64,000 nucleotides of DNA from Otis tarda (lineage: Eukaryota; Chordata; Aves; Otidiformes; Otididae), in assembly GCA_026413225.1 (NCBI GenBank), contig CM048557.1, positions 62,610,987 to 62,674,986 on the forward strand, read 5' to 3'. Below are positions 36,501 through 51,078 of this stretch, piece after piece. The notes under the pieces are model-generated. The model saw only the letters and a program-made list of their open reading frames with translations, did not search any database and was not told the DNA's origin. Both the position numbers and the translations under genes were made by a program. Within the stretch, counting starts at the first letter, position 1. Each line of letters starts with the position of its first letter.

Positions 36501-39500
36501 GGCCCAGCAGCAGAAATAGCTGGAGCGATGGTTTTCGAGGTATTAATCATATCTCCCTCCTGATCCACCCTCCCCATTCTCACCAGGGCGGCTGTGCTGG
36601 GCAAGCAGATTTTCTGCTCTCCTACCGACACAGACTTTGCGGAGCTCCGGCCCGGCGCCCGCAGCCCACCTCTTTTTAAGGCTCGGCAGCACTCTGGCGA
36701 TGCAAAGGCAGCTGAGGTAATCGAGGAGTACAGATTTTACAGTATTGTCTGCAGTTCAGCAGTGAGCTGGTACATAAAAGCTCTGCTTTCATTCGTAGCC
36801 AGCGCTGGCAGAAGGCCTGTATTATGCCCTTTCATTTAAGACAAAGGCTCTCACACTGCAGTCTCCGGTGTGGAGAAATCTTTTGTACAGGCAGAGCCAG
36901 TGGGAGAAGGAGCCTTCTGGTCCCTGCGCTCCTTCTGCGGGGGGATTATAAAGAAAACCTCTTCCTTCTGCACATGGGCCAGATGAAGAACTGGAGCAAT
37001 AATGCCTTTTTATCACAGTAATTACAGTGCCCATTGTTTTAATGACAGTGTTGTTGGGAAACAGGAACAGACCTCAGTCCCAAGGAGTTGTTCCAGTATA
37101 CACAAATAAACGATTTATTATATTGTTGTCAGATTAGATGGACCACTCAGCCTTACTTACACTACCATTTCCCCACCCCCAAATCTTTGTGTGTGTGTGT
37201 GTATTCGTTTTATTTAACCAGATTATGCAAACTACCCAGTCTGAGAGGAGACAAAAGGCCGCTTTCTCTGGAGAACTTCCTTTGGGACTGGCAACAACAG
37301 GCTGAGATGGGCAAGGCAGACCTCGTCCAACTGCTTGGAGTGGTTATTTACAGGGCTTCAACACTCTGCTCGTAGAAAATGTGCTGTGAATCACAGTTTT
37401 CTGTTATTTCTTAAAATAGACATCTCCACCACACTCAGACACACCTCTGTCTAGGCACTTGTGTGTGCTCTACCAGACAGAAACCTGTAGAGAATCTTAT
37501 ACGGGCTGAGAAACCCTATGTTTAACAGAAGTACATTTATAAAAGAAATAAAGAAAAATTGTGATGAAGCAAAATCTAGCTTTAGAGCAACCAAAATCAG
37601 TGCTGGGAGGCGTTAATATCAGTGACTAGTGCTACAGGTAGCTGGCAAGACATAGTGAGTCATGCAGGAACGTATCTGAGGAAGAAATCTCCAAGAAAGG
37701 GTCATGATCTGGTGACTGTCTCAGTCACAGGGTGGAGAACACAAATCCTCTGGGTGCAGCCTACGGGATGCAGAGCACAAGGTCTAGACATAATCTACCT
37801 CTCACACATGAAAAACTCAACAAGCCACCACATACTCTGAGTCAACTGGATTTTTTTCTTTAGTCAGTGGGGACAGATAGGCGGGCATCTGCAAAAGCCT
37901 CTGCTCCCCTTGGATGGCAAGAACCACCTCTGGCAGCGTTTTCTGCTCTCCACTGCCTTTGAGAGAGCCAGCCTGACAAGCTTTGGCTAGATGTTGGAGT
38001 TTAGATAGTCAAAGCTAGTCGCAGGGAGTTAAATGTGGAGGGATTTGTATGTGAAGACTTAATTTTCCCAAGCTTGCCTGCAGGCCAAGGCAATACAGAT
38101 CACAGCTTTCTAAGAAAATTTGTGGAGCAGCTTTCTGAGCCCTGATCTCCATTTACAGCCACTCTTGGAAAATTAGAGGAGTCACAAAGCCTGAGAGATG
38201 CTATTGTACCACTGTAGAAAGAGGCTACTGATAAAAACTTGCATAACTATCAGTTGGTTCATCTGGAATTGACTGCACGCAAAATCTGATATGGGAGAAA
38301 AATCAGGAAATAATTAACAGATTGCAGCATAATTAATGCAATCAAGATGAGTTTATGGAAAATAAGTCCGGTCATAAAGAAACTTGATGCTGTATTCCTC
38401 AGGACAAGTATGTCTGAGAAAGTTAACTTTATTGACATCACCTACTCTGGATAGTGCAGTTTTCAGTCAGCAGTTTGACATCCACTGCAAAAAGGATTTT
38501 GTAAAATTACCGAGAGTTTAGGAAAAAATGGCAAGATTTGCAAAAGCACGCTCAAGAAGTCTTGGTCACAATAAGAGATGACTTTATCTCATCCTATTGA
38601 GGAGGAGATTTCTATAATCAGGTGCACACAGAGTACCCTGGTCCAATGATACTGAAACTAAAGATAGGGTAAGAGATAGGCAATGTGCTTGTAATATGGT
38701 GGGTAATTATGTATGAGAAAAGTTGTCCACATAGTTGATAATTTATCTACCTTGTAGAAAAGTATCTCAAAAGTTTCAAAAGCTGTGAGGTCACTTGCCT
38801 TCTCTCTGCATCTACTTGCTTTAGCTAGACCCCAAAGGCACTCACCACCCTCTACTCCTCGGTGAGCCACAGCCATGAGTTACAGCTCCGCAGTGCAGAT
38901 GGGATCAAGGGAGAGATGGTTTTCCACAGACCCTGGGTAGCATTGGGCAGAGCCCATCTTCTGATCGAATCCAGCAGAGTTTGAACAACATAATCCTGAT
39001 TGACAAAAAAAAAAAAAACAAAAAAAACCAAACACCAGTATTGTACTTCTGCTGCTTTCACCACAGATCCTCCACTCCTTAATTGGTTTTGACCTTACCC
39101 ACAAATGTAAAGGGCACCTTAGGATTTGGCTTATTAACCACTATAGCAGCAAGCCCTCAGGTAGTAATGGAGAGTAATTGGTATCATTCCAAGCTCACAA
39201 TAATTTGTGTCACTGGGATCAAATGTTCGCCAATTTCAGGGGAATTTAGCTCACAGATTGTTGAGAGGAGGAGGGCATTGGTTTTGTTGTGGTTTTTTTT
39301 TTTAATTGTCACCCTAAAAATAATAATCACAAAGTGATTTGGGTCTACCTCTCTTATAATATTTCTAGACTGAGCGCAAGGAACTTCATTTCTTTCACCA
39401 TTTTCAGAGGCTAGTGATGTTGGTAGCACACAAAAAAAGCTAGACAGCTTTGCCTGTGTAACACTGACAGATTTTAAAAGTACAAATCCTTCAGCCTTCC

Positions 39501-40496
39501 AAAATTTCATTTTTGTTCATTCCAGACCAAACACTTCAGGAACACTACCTGACCCCATCCAGTAGCAATTTTTAAAAGGTGGGGTTCAAAAATATTCACA
39601 GTTGTAAGATGTTTCTGTGTTTAAACACTCTTACTTATTTTTAATCTGAAGTGTCTTTGCATGAATTCACACCTACCAGATATTGCTACTCAGGAAGCTC
39701 TCTTAGCATTAAGAATTAAAAAAAAAAAAAAGAATAGCCACTTTTTGCAAAGTTTAATAGTCACCAAGACAGCAAACCATCATCCATAACTTTGAAAACG
39801 ATGGTTCATTATACATTAATAAATCTTAAATGGCTCACAGTCGAGGGACAAGCCAGCCCAACTCTCAGCATAGAAATGTGACATTCCATGTTTTAGAAGG
39901 AGCTTGGCAACATTGCTTGTGTTTTCTGCGTACGACTTGCAGGCGACTGACAGAGAACAAGGTGCCTACCTCAATTTGCAAGTGGCTGGTTTCAGGGTGG
40001 ACTTACTGCATTGATTCTGGGCTTTCCCTCAGGCAAACCATGCATGCAGTCAGTGAATGTTATAATGTGTTTTTTTAGTAAAACAAGGATAGCTGTCAAG
40101 CGAGGACCCTGGTGTTTCATCTCTGGAGCACCTCTACCAGCTCGCCGCAACACAGACTCTTGCTGGCCATTCCTGCGAGGAAAACACATTCGGTTAAAGG
40201 AAGAAGAGTAAGTCCAACCGGGCAAAGCACTGCGGCTGCTGCTGCAGCCAAGAAGCTCCTATTGCTGCCAAAGGAGAGCTGGCCAGGGTGGTAGGGAATG
40301 AGCCCAGTACACACACCCCAACACACACCCCCTCCACTCCCTGGACAACAATGAAGCTCCACAACACGCTGCACCCTGCCAGCAACGTGCTAATAAGAGC
40401 TTTCCTAGTCTGGCATCTCTCCCTGTCAGAGAGAGGAAAATAGCATGTCTTTCCCTGTGTGTGCAGGAAGAATTCAAGGAAATTATGAAACAGAAA
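30567..40496. other. Non-genic unique sequence
   Basis: Nearly 10 kb without a supported gene or recognised mobile element. Most is AT-rich with short open frames. A slightly GC/CpG-richer patch lies at about 36570-36680 (GAGCTCCGGCCCGGCGCCC), followed by unique sequence to 37040. A TG repeat lies at 37189. Several stretches (35550-35700, 36680-36840) could be conserved non-coding DNA, but this cannot be told without alignment. Confidence 0.55.
37189..37202. repeat. (TG)7 dinucleotide repeat
   Basis: A short uninterrupted GT/TG run lies between CAAATCTT and ATTCG. It is near the lower limit for microsatellite polymorphism. Confidence 0.85.
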
Positions 40497-40518
40497 TTTT
40501 TTTTTTTTTTTTTTTTTT
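40497..40518. repeat. Poly-T run (22 T)
   Basis: Twenty-two T residues. On the minus strand this would be a poly-A end, but the DNA to its right (40519-40560) shows no recognisable retrocopy and no clear target duplication. I treat it as a simple homopolymer. Confidence 0.9.
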
Positions 40519-43500
40519 GCCAAGTTAGACTTCAAGTTTAAAAAAAACAAACCCAAACCTTCTTCTGTTGCACCCTTCTGGATAAGTTAGGAAAATAGTG
40601 TGACAAAATGAAAATTATCCTTCGGAGCATCAACCCCACACACTTGCCAAGGCAGGAGAGAGTTGTTCTTGATGCATCTGATTTTAATTTAATACTATGC
40701 TTCACCTTCACAGCAAATAATTTCACATACATGCTCTAATTAGTGATGGGGAAACCTCAACAGGTTTTGAGTCTGGCTTCAGTTTAAAAAAGGAAAAATC
40801 TGGATGTTTTATCTAAACCTCATGTGGATGAAACATAGGTAACTGGAAATCTCTTCATAAGAACAAGATTTCTTTTAAGACTGTTTGCTTGTTTCAGTTT
40901 CAGTCTGAGATGGAAATCAGAAACGACAGAACTTACCTGGACATTTCCGGGCCATTATACAGACACAGCTCTAAAAGAGAGATCTTAAAATGGATTTTAA
41001 CTACTTTTCATTTTCCGTGGTTCCTGGCCTAGATAAAGCTCTTCTTAACCTTATATGTTTAAAATACTAATGCAAAAATAATTTTCTTGACTGAACTTTT
41101 ACCACTAGGGCCACAGTTTGCCATGAAAATGATGCTCTAAGCAAAAAATGTTCTTACGGAACAAAACTAAAATCTTTGTGAAAGAAAATCAGTTTTGCAA
41201 ATAATTTCCATTCTCTACTGGGAGAAAAAGAATCCAACTATCATGGAAGGTTTACTGTTATTCTCTAGGGACAGAAGAGATGAACGGCCAACAGCTTTCC
41301 AGAGAATGGATTTGCAGCCAAGTTCAGGAGAAAGTGCGGAAAAAGTTCTGCACCTGCCTCTGCCTCCACAACAGCCCAAATCTCTCTTCAAATCCTGGTT
41401 TCAGCGGGGCAGGGGTAGAGGTCTGACTCTTGAGGAGTGAAGGTGGGGAAGAAAAAGGAGAGACACCAGTGCCCACCTTCATGTCATGCCTTTTGCTGGC
41501 AGGGTTGAGTGGGAAAGGATGCTGCCAGGGTATCCTGTGTCCTACAGGCACGATGTAAAATTAGCTTTAGTTTTTCCAAAGGTAAGCTTTCTGGAAAAAT
41601 CTTCCCATTAAAAAAAAAAATAATAATTATAATCACTTGGTTTTTTCTTCCGGCTCAGTGCATTTGGATTAGAAAATGCCATTGCCACTCTCCAGCCACC
41701 TCTGCCCATCCTGTTATCTCACACTCTACTCCTAACCAGTAACTCCCTTTCTCCCACAGTGTCCCATGCATCCTCCTCACCTTCTTCTCTTACAAACTCT
41801 GGTATGCCACTGAGGCATTGACACCTCTCCAGCTCCCACCACACCTCCAACTTCAGGCTTTATCACCAGCTCCCTCCCCTCCAAAAGGCTCCTCAGCCTG
41901 TTCAACACAACGTGGCCAGTGCAGCACGGCTGGAGCTAACCGGCGGTCTGACCAGTCTTCCCATGCCCTCCTTCTCCTCCTTTGTGCCAGTGGTGTCCAA
42001 ACATTCTGTCTCTTGCCTCCTGCCTAAACTCAGACCACTCGGTGAGGAGGAAGCCTCTTTTTTACTACTTTTTACACCTACTGTGAGGAAGTCCTGATTT
42101 CTGGCTGGAGCCAGTAGGTGCTGCTATGTTCAAACACTAAATAATAACTGTTCCAAACCACAGCCATTTAAAAATAATCATGTTTTGGCTCCTGAAACAC
42201 CTAGTTGCATTTACATTTGAATGCTTTCAATGTAACCCATGTAGGTTTTGCAGCAATACTTGTTGTTCTGGCTGGTTAAAAACATTTCTCCTGAGTGGGG
42301 AATGCCGATCAATGCAGCTACACCACTAAAGAAATACAACATCCTGCTCCAATCCATAATCTGAAGAGTTATTTCTGTATCCACTTACAGAGGAAAGTCG
42401 TTTTAAAGAAATATCACAAAGACCAAACACAGGAGCCTTTTCCAATATTACAATTTTCACACATGGATGAGTTTGGGCGATTGTTCTTGGGTCATGAAAC
42501 TGGAGCAAAATAGTCAGCAAGTGAATTTATGCAGCATTTTACCTTTATTACACTAATACATGGAAAGTGTGTTCATCCACACAAACACATCCTCATTGCA
42601 GGTCCTGCTCTCTGGCTCTCCTTCTTGCTGCTAACCAAGGAGGAGATAGTGAGGAAGCTTCTTAGAAACAGAAAACATGTAAAACACACCATTGGTTCAA
42701 ACAGGCAAGTGAGAATCAGCTTCATCCTGTGGCCTCTGGACCTGTGAGGCCATCAAGGGCTGCTGAACTTTCCTGCAGATCTGAGAGTGGTCCACCCTGA
42801 GACTCCAAACAGGGGTACATATGTCTGCCACCATCTCTATTTTCTTGCTTTTGTATGTGTAGGTGAGAGAGGATGCATCTCCAGCCCCACTGCTTCATAT
42901 AGCTCATCATCACCAGGACATTCTTCTGGGTTTTTCTAGGTAAACCTCTACTGTACATTAATGGCCAGAGAGCCAAAAGTGCTCCTAGAGCTATTCAGCC
43001 ACTGTGAAGGTGACCGTTTTCCCATCTCAGATGTGCACGATAGCACTCTGGGAGAAGAGCTGCATCCCCATGTGTTGTGCAGCACAGGTCTCTGTATCCC
43101 TGCACACCAGGGACCAGCCCTTGCTGGCACTCGCCTTGGCAGGACAGGCACTTTTCTGAAAGCACCTCAGAAAACACTCAACTGCATAATTGTGCTTTTT
43201 GCCTTGGGAAGAACAGAAAGCAGAGGTCTCAGATTTCACCACAAGCCTTGTGCTATTAAATGCTTTAACCACACTACTCCACTTGCTATGTGAGGAGTAG
43301 GTGGCTGATTTTCTTTCTCTCTCAGACCAAAAGCGGTTAAGAGATGACAGCATCTTTCCATTCAAAACGGTGCCATTTTATCAAGTGACTAGTCCAAGAC
43401 GGAGCTGAGAGAGGTGAAGAAATTGTGTTGTCAGTCTTGCATGGCAGGACTTGGATCTTCCACTACCTCCCATGCCATTAGAAAGCTGAGTCACCTCCCT

Positions 43501-46500
43501 GTTAAAATGGAACATTCATGGAAAATTGTAACAAGAAAAGGTGCTGGGAGGTGATCCCCAAGGTCTTCTCTTCCAGTTACTCCCTTAAGAAACCTTTCCA
43601 TCTCTGCTGAGTATCCCGGCAAGCTTTGGGCAACCACAACTGTCATTCAGACGCTTATATTTTGGTGCTGGGGGAAAACATGGAAAACAGGAAAACACTG
43701 GCTCACAGCTAGGGAAGCGGGTTAGGATGGGCATGCCTGAAATCCTACTCCTGGCTCAAAATCCCAGAGAGGTGGTCTGACCACTGGGTTTTGACTTACC
43801 TTAAGTTTGAGTGTGTGTTGACCAGATACTTTGAAAACCTTCATAACTTTCACACGCCAGAGTGGTTTCCTGATCCAGTCTAGTTTCTAACCTACGTCAT
43901 TGCAGGAAAAAATCCTTGACTACCTTCTCCAAGTATTGTCTCAAAACTCAGAGAACAGAAGGCAAATAACCGTGTTAATTTACTTTTTCATAATTTCCAA
44001 GGCAATCACAGGATTTTCTGGAACCGATCTCAGTTTTGGGACACTGGCATTACCAATAAACTGCTCTGACAACCACATGCATAGCAGGGAAGATGGTGCC
44101 TCTGGACTTTCCTTCAGTATTTGGCAGATGCAACTTCATTCCTTATAGAGTTGGTACCTGCACCATCCCAGGGCATCCGTCTGGTTTTGGTAGCTCACCA
44201 ACCAATGAATCCCACACCTAAGTCACTAACAAATACACAGTGCTTCTAGGGATGAGTTGGTTTAACCTAAACAAAGAACTGGGGAAGAAAAAAATGATAA
44301 GATAAATAATAAGACAGGTCTAATATAAGTGGAAGTGCTGCACTCTCCCTCTCCTTTCCAGGAGGGACCATCTGAAGGGGATAGGGAGTGGGAAACCCTG
44401 GCTTCTTTCTACAACAACCACGGCGGGCACCGGTTGTTCTCATCTGTCTGAGGAGCCCCCCTGGGACCAGGCACTGATTCCACAGAAAACTATGCTGTCA
44501 TTTTTACTAAACTGCTTCATGCCAACAGCAACAAGTTATACTAATGAGAGCAGATGTATCCAGTAAACAGTGGCATGTTTTTAGTTTAATCTACTTAAAC
44601 CTGGATATATACTAATTCCTAAGTAAATACCTTAGTGGCCGGCAAAATGAGAAACAGATGATAAAAGAAGTTTTCTTATGACCCTTGAGACATGGGTATA
44701 GTGTTTGGCTTGGCATCATTAATCTTATGGTCAGAAGAGTACAGCTTCAGCATGTTTAATGTGAGAGTGAGCTGCTCACAACAAAGTTTCCTCTCTACAG
44801 TGCCCTCTGCAAACAGTAATTTCCACATTTTTCTCTCTTCCCTCTAATTAGCTTCCCTTTGGCCTGACACACTCTGAAAGCGTTGCCAGCTGAAGAGACC
44901 CATCCATCTCCTCTCTTGAATAAAAACATGAGCTAATTGAGTGGAAGGTATTTAAGCACAGTGAACTGTATAAGGTATCACATGCCTCGAGATAACTGAT
45001 TCTTAAAGAACAGCACCTTAAATAAATCCTTTTGAAATGCTCTCTCAGGCTGATGGGTAAATAATTAATTGCTCCCCGGTGTGTCAACAAAAATCAATCC
45101 CCTGACATGAGGTTAAATGAATGGGAATTTTGTCACCAAATTCAGTAGGGCCAGCATTTCACTGTACACAACACAGGGCTAGAAACAAGGCTCTGATTCA
45201 CTCTGACAAACTTTTGATGTCAGTGTTTAACTGAAAAAAAAAACCCAAATTATGTGAAAAACACAGGTGACACTAATTTCTTCCGTCCTATGTAGCCAAT
45301 GGAAATCAGCTTTTGATACTTACTGAACTGATCAAAACACTCACTTCAAATAATGCACACTATGAATTTAGTTCTTTCTACAGCTAGTGAATCACGGGCA
45401 AATTCATCCTGACTCCTGGAAATGTCACTGTTAAGCAGGCTATGATTAGTGATTAGTATCACACAATATTTTCTTGTCATCTATCTATTTGCAAGCTCTA
45501 ACCTTTAGGTATTCAGTATATGGATTTTGTAATTGGTGACTTCAGTCCCTAGGCTTATCCTCCTTGATTGGATGATGGGCGTTTTAAAACAAAGCCTCAT
45601 CAAATGATAAATGAAAACTTCCATCCCACATATAACACCTGTGGGAAATTAAGAGCACACAAACATCACGACAAATAATCAAAGATATTTGCACAGGGAA
45701 GAATAACCAGTTTTACATCTCCAGCTTTATCAAGCTGAAATAACTACTTTCAATAAAAAAAGAAAAATCATTGTGGTATTCGAATGCTTTTCATGATTCA
45801 CCCGAAACCTGAAACATCCCCATGCAATCATACTCCATTCAGGGATTTCTGTTCAGGGTCCAGCGGGACCCGCAATCACACTAGGGCTTTGCCACAGAGC
45901 ATACACTGTCTTCCCTTATCTGTGCAGAATGACTCACTTAATGGTCCCTCACACCCTGTGAAAACTGAAAGGAGCTTGACTGTATCGCAAGCAGTTAATG
46001 TCCTATCAGGAAGGAAAAAAATAAAGGAGTCAAAACCTGACTGTAGTTAATTCCATTAAGCCATTTCCTATCTCCTGGGCAGACATATGAAGTGACTAAG
46101 AACCAAGCAAGCTGGGTTGTCTATTTATTGGTAGATTTACATAATAGCTGCAATGCAATGCGTTAAGACTGGCCATTTATTGGTTCATGAAAAGTTCGTG
46201 ACAAGCCAGGGCTTATTCTGTGACTGATCCATTCCCTTGCAGATGGCACTGTTGTAACTTGCCATGGAGTGATGCTTCTCTCAGTAACGCTAAAAGGTGA
46301 ATTTGTATGAAGCTGCTTACTTAAACAAAACATTTTTTTTTTCCTTCACTGTGATGGAGGTCTCCTTGAGATTCTTTTCCAGATTTCAAATGGAAAGTCG
46401 AGGACCTTAAATCATTCCTTCTGAGTGTTATCTTCTCTATGCCCACCAGGTTTGGGCTCAGGGAGGAATTAAACATAACAAACACAAATCCTTGGAGAAA

Positions 46501-49500
46501 AAGGAGGATAAATATTTAAAACAGTCTTTGAAAGTTATGCACACAGAAGTGACTAACAAATAACAGGAATTGTGCTTGTTCTTTTTGCAGACCACTAAAC
46601 ATTCTCCACTCACCAAGCTGGCACATTAACAAATAATATGATTTGTACCTCTTTCTGAGCCTGTTCTACAGAACTGAAAAAAAAAGAACAACAGGGAGGC
46701 AGGGAAAACAACTGCAAGTAAAAACAATCATCTTCCCCACAGTACTTGCCATAAAAAGACTTCCTCCCCTCTAATATTACAGTAAACTACTTTGTTAATC
46801 CTCATGCAGCAAACGAGTGGGTTTTTTCCCCTCCTTTTAAAATGGATCTTTTTCTTTTTTTAAAATATATGTTATTAGGAACAGAAGAGCCACAAAAGCC
46901 ACTTTCAGATCCAGTTTGTTCCTGCTCACCCCTGCTTGCTGGCCAGCTGTGCTGTTCTGTAGCCAAACCCCATCAAGCTGCACCATGAAAGTCGCCGTCT
47001 TTAAGCAAACTCCCCCCGACATAACACAACGAAACTACCACTGCACCAACACAGTTTACTTTGTCTGGCCTATAAATATGGCCTGTAGGATGACTTATAT
47101 AAATACGGTGAATGATTTTGTACTCTTAAGGACTTGATAGGGGTCAGTGATTTGCTGAACACTAGCAGAATTTCTCGGCACAGAACGGGTGAACCAGGAG
47201 GGCTTAATTCAAAGCGTTAGATTATCCAGGCGTGATGGCTTAATGCGAGTGGGAGGAAGGCATAATACAGGGAATCATTACTCAGACACGTGCATTTATG
47301 AAATCATTACTGGGCTGAAGTAGTTCATTTGTCTGCCCTTTTAACTACAGACCTTTGGTTTCAGGAAGACCAACGGTGCCTCCACTAGTAGGAGCTCCGG
47401 GATGAATCCTGATCATCCATAGTTGAGGATTTTCCGTTAACAGCTCCGTGCCCTTAGCTCACTCATTCTGGAAAGGTGCTGGGCTCATTTCTGTCTGTCT
47501 CCAGGATGAAAGATGCCAGTGGCATCTTGTCTTCATTAGGTTAATTCAGAGAGACGTTGGGCTCTCAGGGAGCGCTAGCTCCTGATTGAATGAGAAACTC
47601 TGTGAACCCTTTAATTTTCACAGCTTTGTGCTGTGCTAACTTTTATTTGAACAGATTTTGCTAGGATTATTGAGGTCTTGTCAATACTTCTTTTGTGACC
47701 AAAAGATAAGGCCTTCTCTCCCTCCGTGACTGGAAGAACACAGACGCAAGTATTAAAAGGCTTTGTTTTCTTTCCAATTGAATAAACCATTGAGTCTCAT
47801 TTTCAGCTGCCTTCCTTCAGCTGTCTCACCGTAAAAGGCAAGTTTTTGTAGGCAGCCATTTGCATCTGGTGTTGGAAAGAGTGGAGAAGCCTAGGTTGTC
47901 TGTGTGGCCACCATCTTGGCCCCTAGCTTCACGCCTCTTCTCTTCAGGGACATCTCTCCTCCAAAGCACTGCACGGCTTGGAGCAGCACCAAGTAGCTGC
48001 GAGGAGAAAACAATCCTCTGACTGATTCCCACACACTCCACCCTCCCTCACCTTCAACATGAGCCGTCATCGTGAGGACATGAAGAGGAAAAGCCAAGCC
48101 CAGCCTGAACAAAAACAGTCCTTGGCAGTATAAACCATTTTGGAACAACTCTGAACACCACTGCCAACAGAAACATGAACCTTCTCTTCTGAGCCTTCTC
48201 CTGTTTTTATCTACCATTAAGGCCTCCATTACAGCCTCAGGTTTGAACAGTCTCTTCTGGAGAATTTAGGGGCAGGGTGTTTTTCCCAGATGACCTTATT
48301 TCCAGCTAATCTCTTGCCTGTCAACTGTTTCAGCTGAGGTAAGTTTAGAAACAAATTTGCTGCTGGCAGAGATGAAGGACACCAGGAAAGGCTCTGCCCA
48401 AGTCAGCACAAATGGCTGTGTTTGAGGAAGATCAGGGTCAAGCACTCCGTAATTCTGAATAAGTCATATGAAGCACCCGCTCATCACCAGCGTTAACATT
48501 TTCTGCTTACGCCTGACCTCTGACAGGTTTTCTTTTATGCCTACCTTTTCAATAATACCATTTACCAAAAACTGTTAGACCAAATATGATATGCCACTAG
48601 TTGTGAACCAGCCATCACACCAAAAGCGCAGAGCCTGATCACAGGAGCTGAGAGCAGCTATGATGTAGCTGTAATGAATTTGCCTCAAATGTGCTGGTTT
48701 TGTTTTCCATATTTCACCAATATTTGCAAAAAGAAAAAGCAAACCTATTTCAAACAGATTTAAAACAAATATTTCAGGACACCTTTGCAAAGTTTCAAAA
48801 TTCATATTCATAATTGGAATTACTCAGAACAGAAATTCGAACTTCAGGAGTTACACTCATCAAACCAGGGAACAGATTCTACCAGGGAACTGACACACCT
48901 CATAAAAATAGCTCAAGTTACAAACTTTGAATATGAAATGCTCCCAGCAAATTGCTCTCCAAGAAGCTGCCAGGGAACAATGATTTCCAGAAGTGATTCA
49001 GCAAACAGCTCAAGAAAATTACAATCTCTTCACAGACAATTCACAAATGGAAGATGCAGTTTGTTGAATTATATTCATTACAAATGATTCTTCCACATAC
49101 ATTTATCCCTATGAAAACAGCCAGGGCTCTCAGCTGGACCCTCTAACATTTACAACACCTGTAATGCACAGTGTCTGGAGGCTAGGCACTTTTATGCAGG
49201 ACTTCCGCACAAAGTAATAAGAAATTGGGCTAAATGTCTAAAGCAAGAAATGGTAAGAGATTTTCCTTCTTTCCCCTGTTTTTCCTTTTCACATCATGTA
49301 GCGATTAATGCACAAAGGGCAGTAACAGGAACTCAGATAATATAATGTCAACCTGAAGGGCTGCGTTTTTCAAGCAGTGCCTTTTTGGAGGGCAGCAAGT
49401 TTTTGCCTCTGTGTGACAATACTGACATGAACAGGACCATGGGGTCATTTCTGTGTGCCTTTGCGCACATGATATGCATCTTTAACGGTTTCTACCAGAG

Positions 49501-50994
49501 GAGCACTCTAAGTTTATACAGTGTTTTGAACACCAAAGTAGGCAGAAATTGCTTTTCACAGAAAGCACCTTCAATTCCCAGGGGCTGGACTAACTTCCAA
49601 AATAATAAGTTTGGCCGTGAGATCAGAGGGATTTCTTCAGAGCCTTCCCCTCATGCTTCCTGCACTGGCCTCACAAAATGCTGATGGGACACCTGAGCAA
49701 GGAGGAGCAGGGAACTACAAGAGCTGGCATTTCCTTAGATGACACAGCATCATTCCCTGGTGGATGCTTCTGTCAGGTCAAAATAGCTCCATTTACAAAA
49801 GAAAATAAATAATTAGTTGAAAGAATTGTTGTTATTATTATTATTTACTGACTTTCCTATGATAACTCAGTTTGTTTATTGTTTCCCTCTTGTGGGAATG
49901 TAAGCACTGAAGGATGCTATTCTGGAAGTATATTTATATCAAAAGGAGGCAAACATTATCTGCCATTCTCCCCTCTTGTCTGGTTATTTCCTCACTGCTA
50001 AATCCTCTTGGGAAGCAAACAAAAGTTTCAGGTGTTACTGCAGCAAGGCCAGCCAACACTTCAGTGCTCAGCTGTGTTTGCTCACTGAGTCACGGCTTGG
50101 TCTGGCTTGGGTGTGATGGGGCTGTGGAGACCTCTCCCTGCTCCTGCCCGGACCTGTCTCCTTGGAACATGCGCTACGTGAGCTCCCGAGCTGTAAACAA
50201 GTGATATTTGCCAAGTACTGGTGACAGCGGTGCTGCTCACTGTATGCTGCTATCCTTTTTTAATTTCCTGGGGCACAGAAGCTCATATGTGCACACGTTC
50301 ATAAATTCTCCCTTCCCAGTTCACAACCTCCGAGGTGGCCTGAGTGCCCCTGTATTCACCAGAGAGAGGAAGACACAGAGACAACAAGAGTCTTTCATTG
50401 ATGCAACAAAGAGAACCTTGGCTGATCAAACAAATGTTCAATGAGGTTTAACAAGGGCTGAGATACTTCCATGCTGTCGAAATAGAGATACCACTCCAGT
50501 TGCCCTAGCAGCTCAGATGTCCCTGACACAGAGACTCTTTAGCACAAAGCCTGCAGATAACAGAAAGTCAATTAAATTTTTTCTTGTTTATGTGGTTTTT
50601 TTCTGTGCTTTTTTTCTTTTATATTTTTTAATTATAATGCAGATGGTGTACCGAAAATATTCCGGAGTATTTTATAGAACTTTGTAAATTATCCTAGACT
50701 CACCTTGCAGGCTGACACAAAGCACAGACAAATAAGAAAGTTTTCTTCTCTTTTCTTCCTGCATACTTGACACAGAAGTGAGGCTAAAATAGGGAGGAAG
50801 AGATGGTATCACCCAAAAATGTGTTTCAAAAGAGGTGGCAGACAGCAGCTGTGTCTGGCTGTTTGGGTGCCTGTTCCAGTACATTGGTTTAGAGGCAGTG
50901 AGTGGTTGAAAACCACCAACAGTTGTAACTGCACAAAATCCTGGAAACCATCATCTAGAGGGTAACTCTGGGGCTGAGCAGAGCTTGGCACTAC
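40519..50994. other. Non-genic unique sequence
   Basis: About 10.5 kb with no supported gene, RNA gene or recognised mobile element. Open frames are under 115 codons and overlap one another (for example both strands at 42950-43365). The long absence of CR1 and other repeats contrasts with the two ends of the window. The block 47150-47700 lacks simple repeats and long open frames and is a candidate for conserved non-coding DNA, unverified. Confidence 0.55.
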
Positions 50995-51078
50995 TTCAGA
51001 ATCACAGCGATTCTGCTTGGAAGAGACTGTGAGGATCTCCAGCGCAAACTCACACTTGAACCAACAATACTGCCAACA
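50995..51078 (-). mobile_element. Diverged CR1 tail fragment
   Basis: CAGAATCACAGCGATTCTGC, then TTGGAAGAGACTGTGAGGAT and an AACTCACACTTGAACC segment, match the 3' end of a more diverged CR1 subfamily (pattern CAGAATCA...GGTTGGAAGAGACCTnnAAGATC). It is read as reverse complement, hence minus strand. Only about 80 bp is recognisable. Divergence is higher than in the other CR1 copies, which suggests an older insertion. Confidence 0.6.

Noticed and set aside
40497-40518. Poly-T run as the poly-A tail of a minus-strand retrocopy
   Set aside because: No recognisable transcript body to the right and no flanking duplication. Simple homopolymer runs of this size occur elsewhere in the window.
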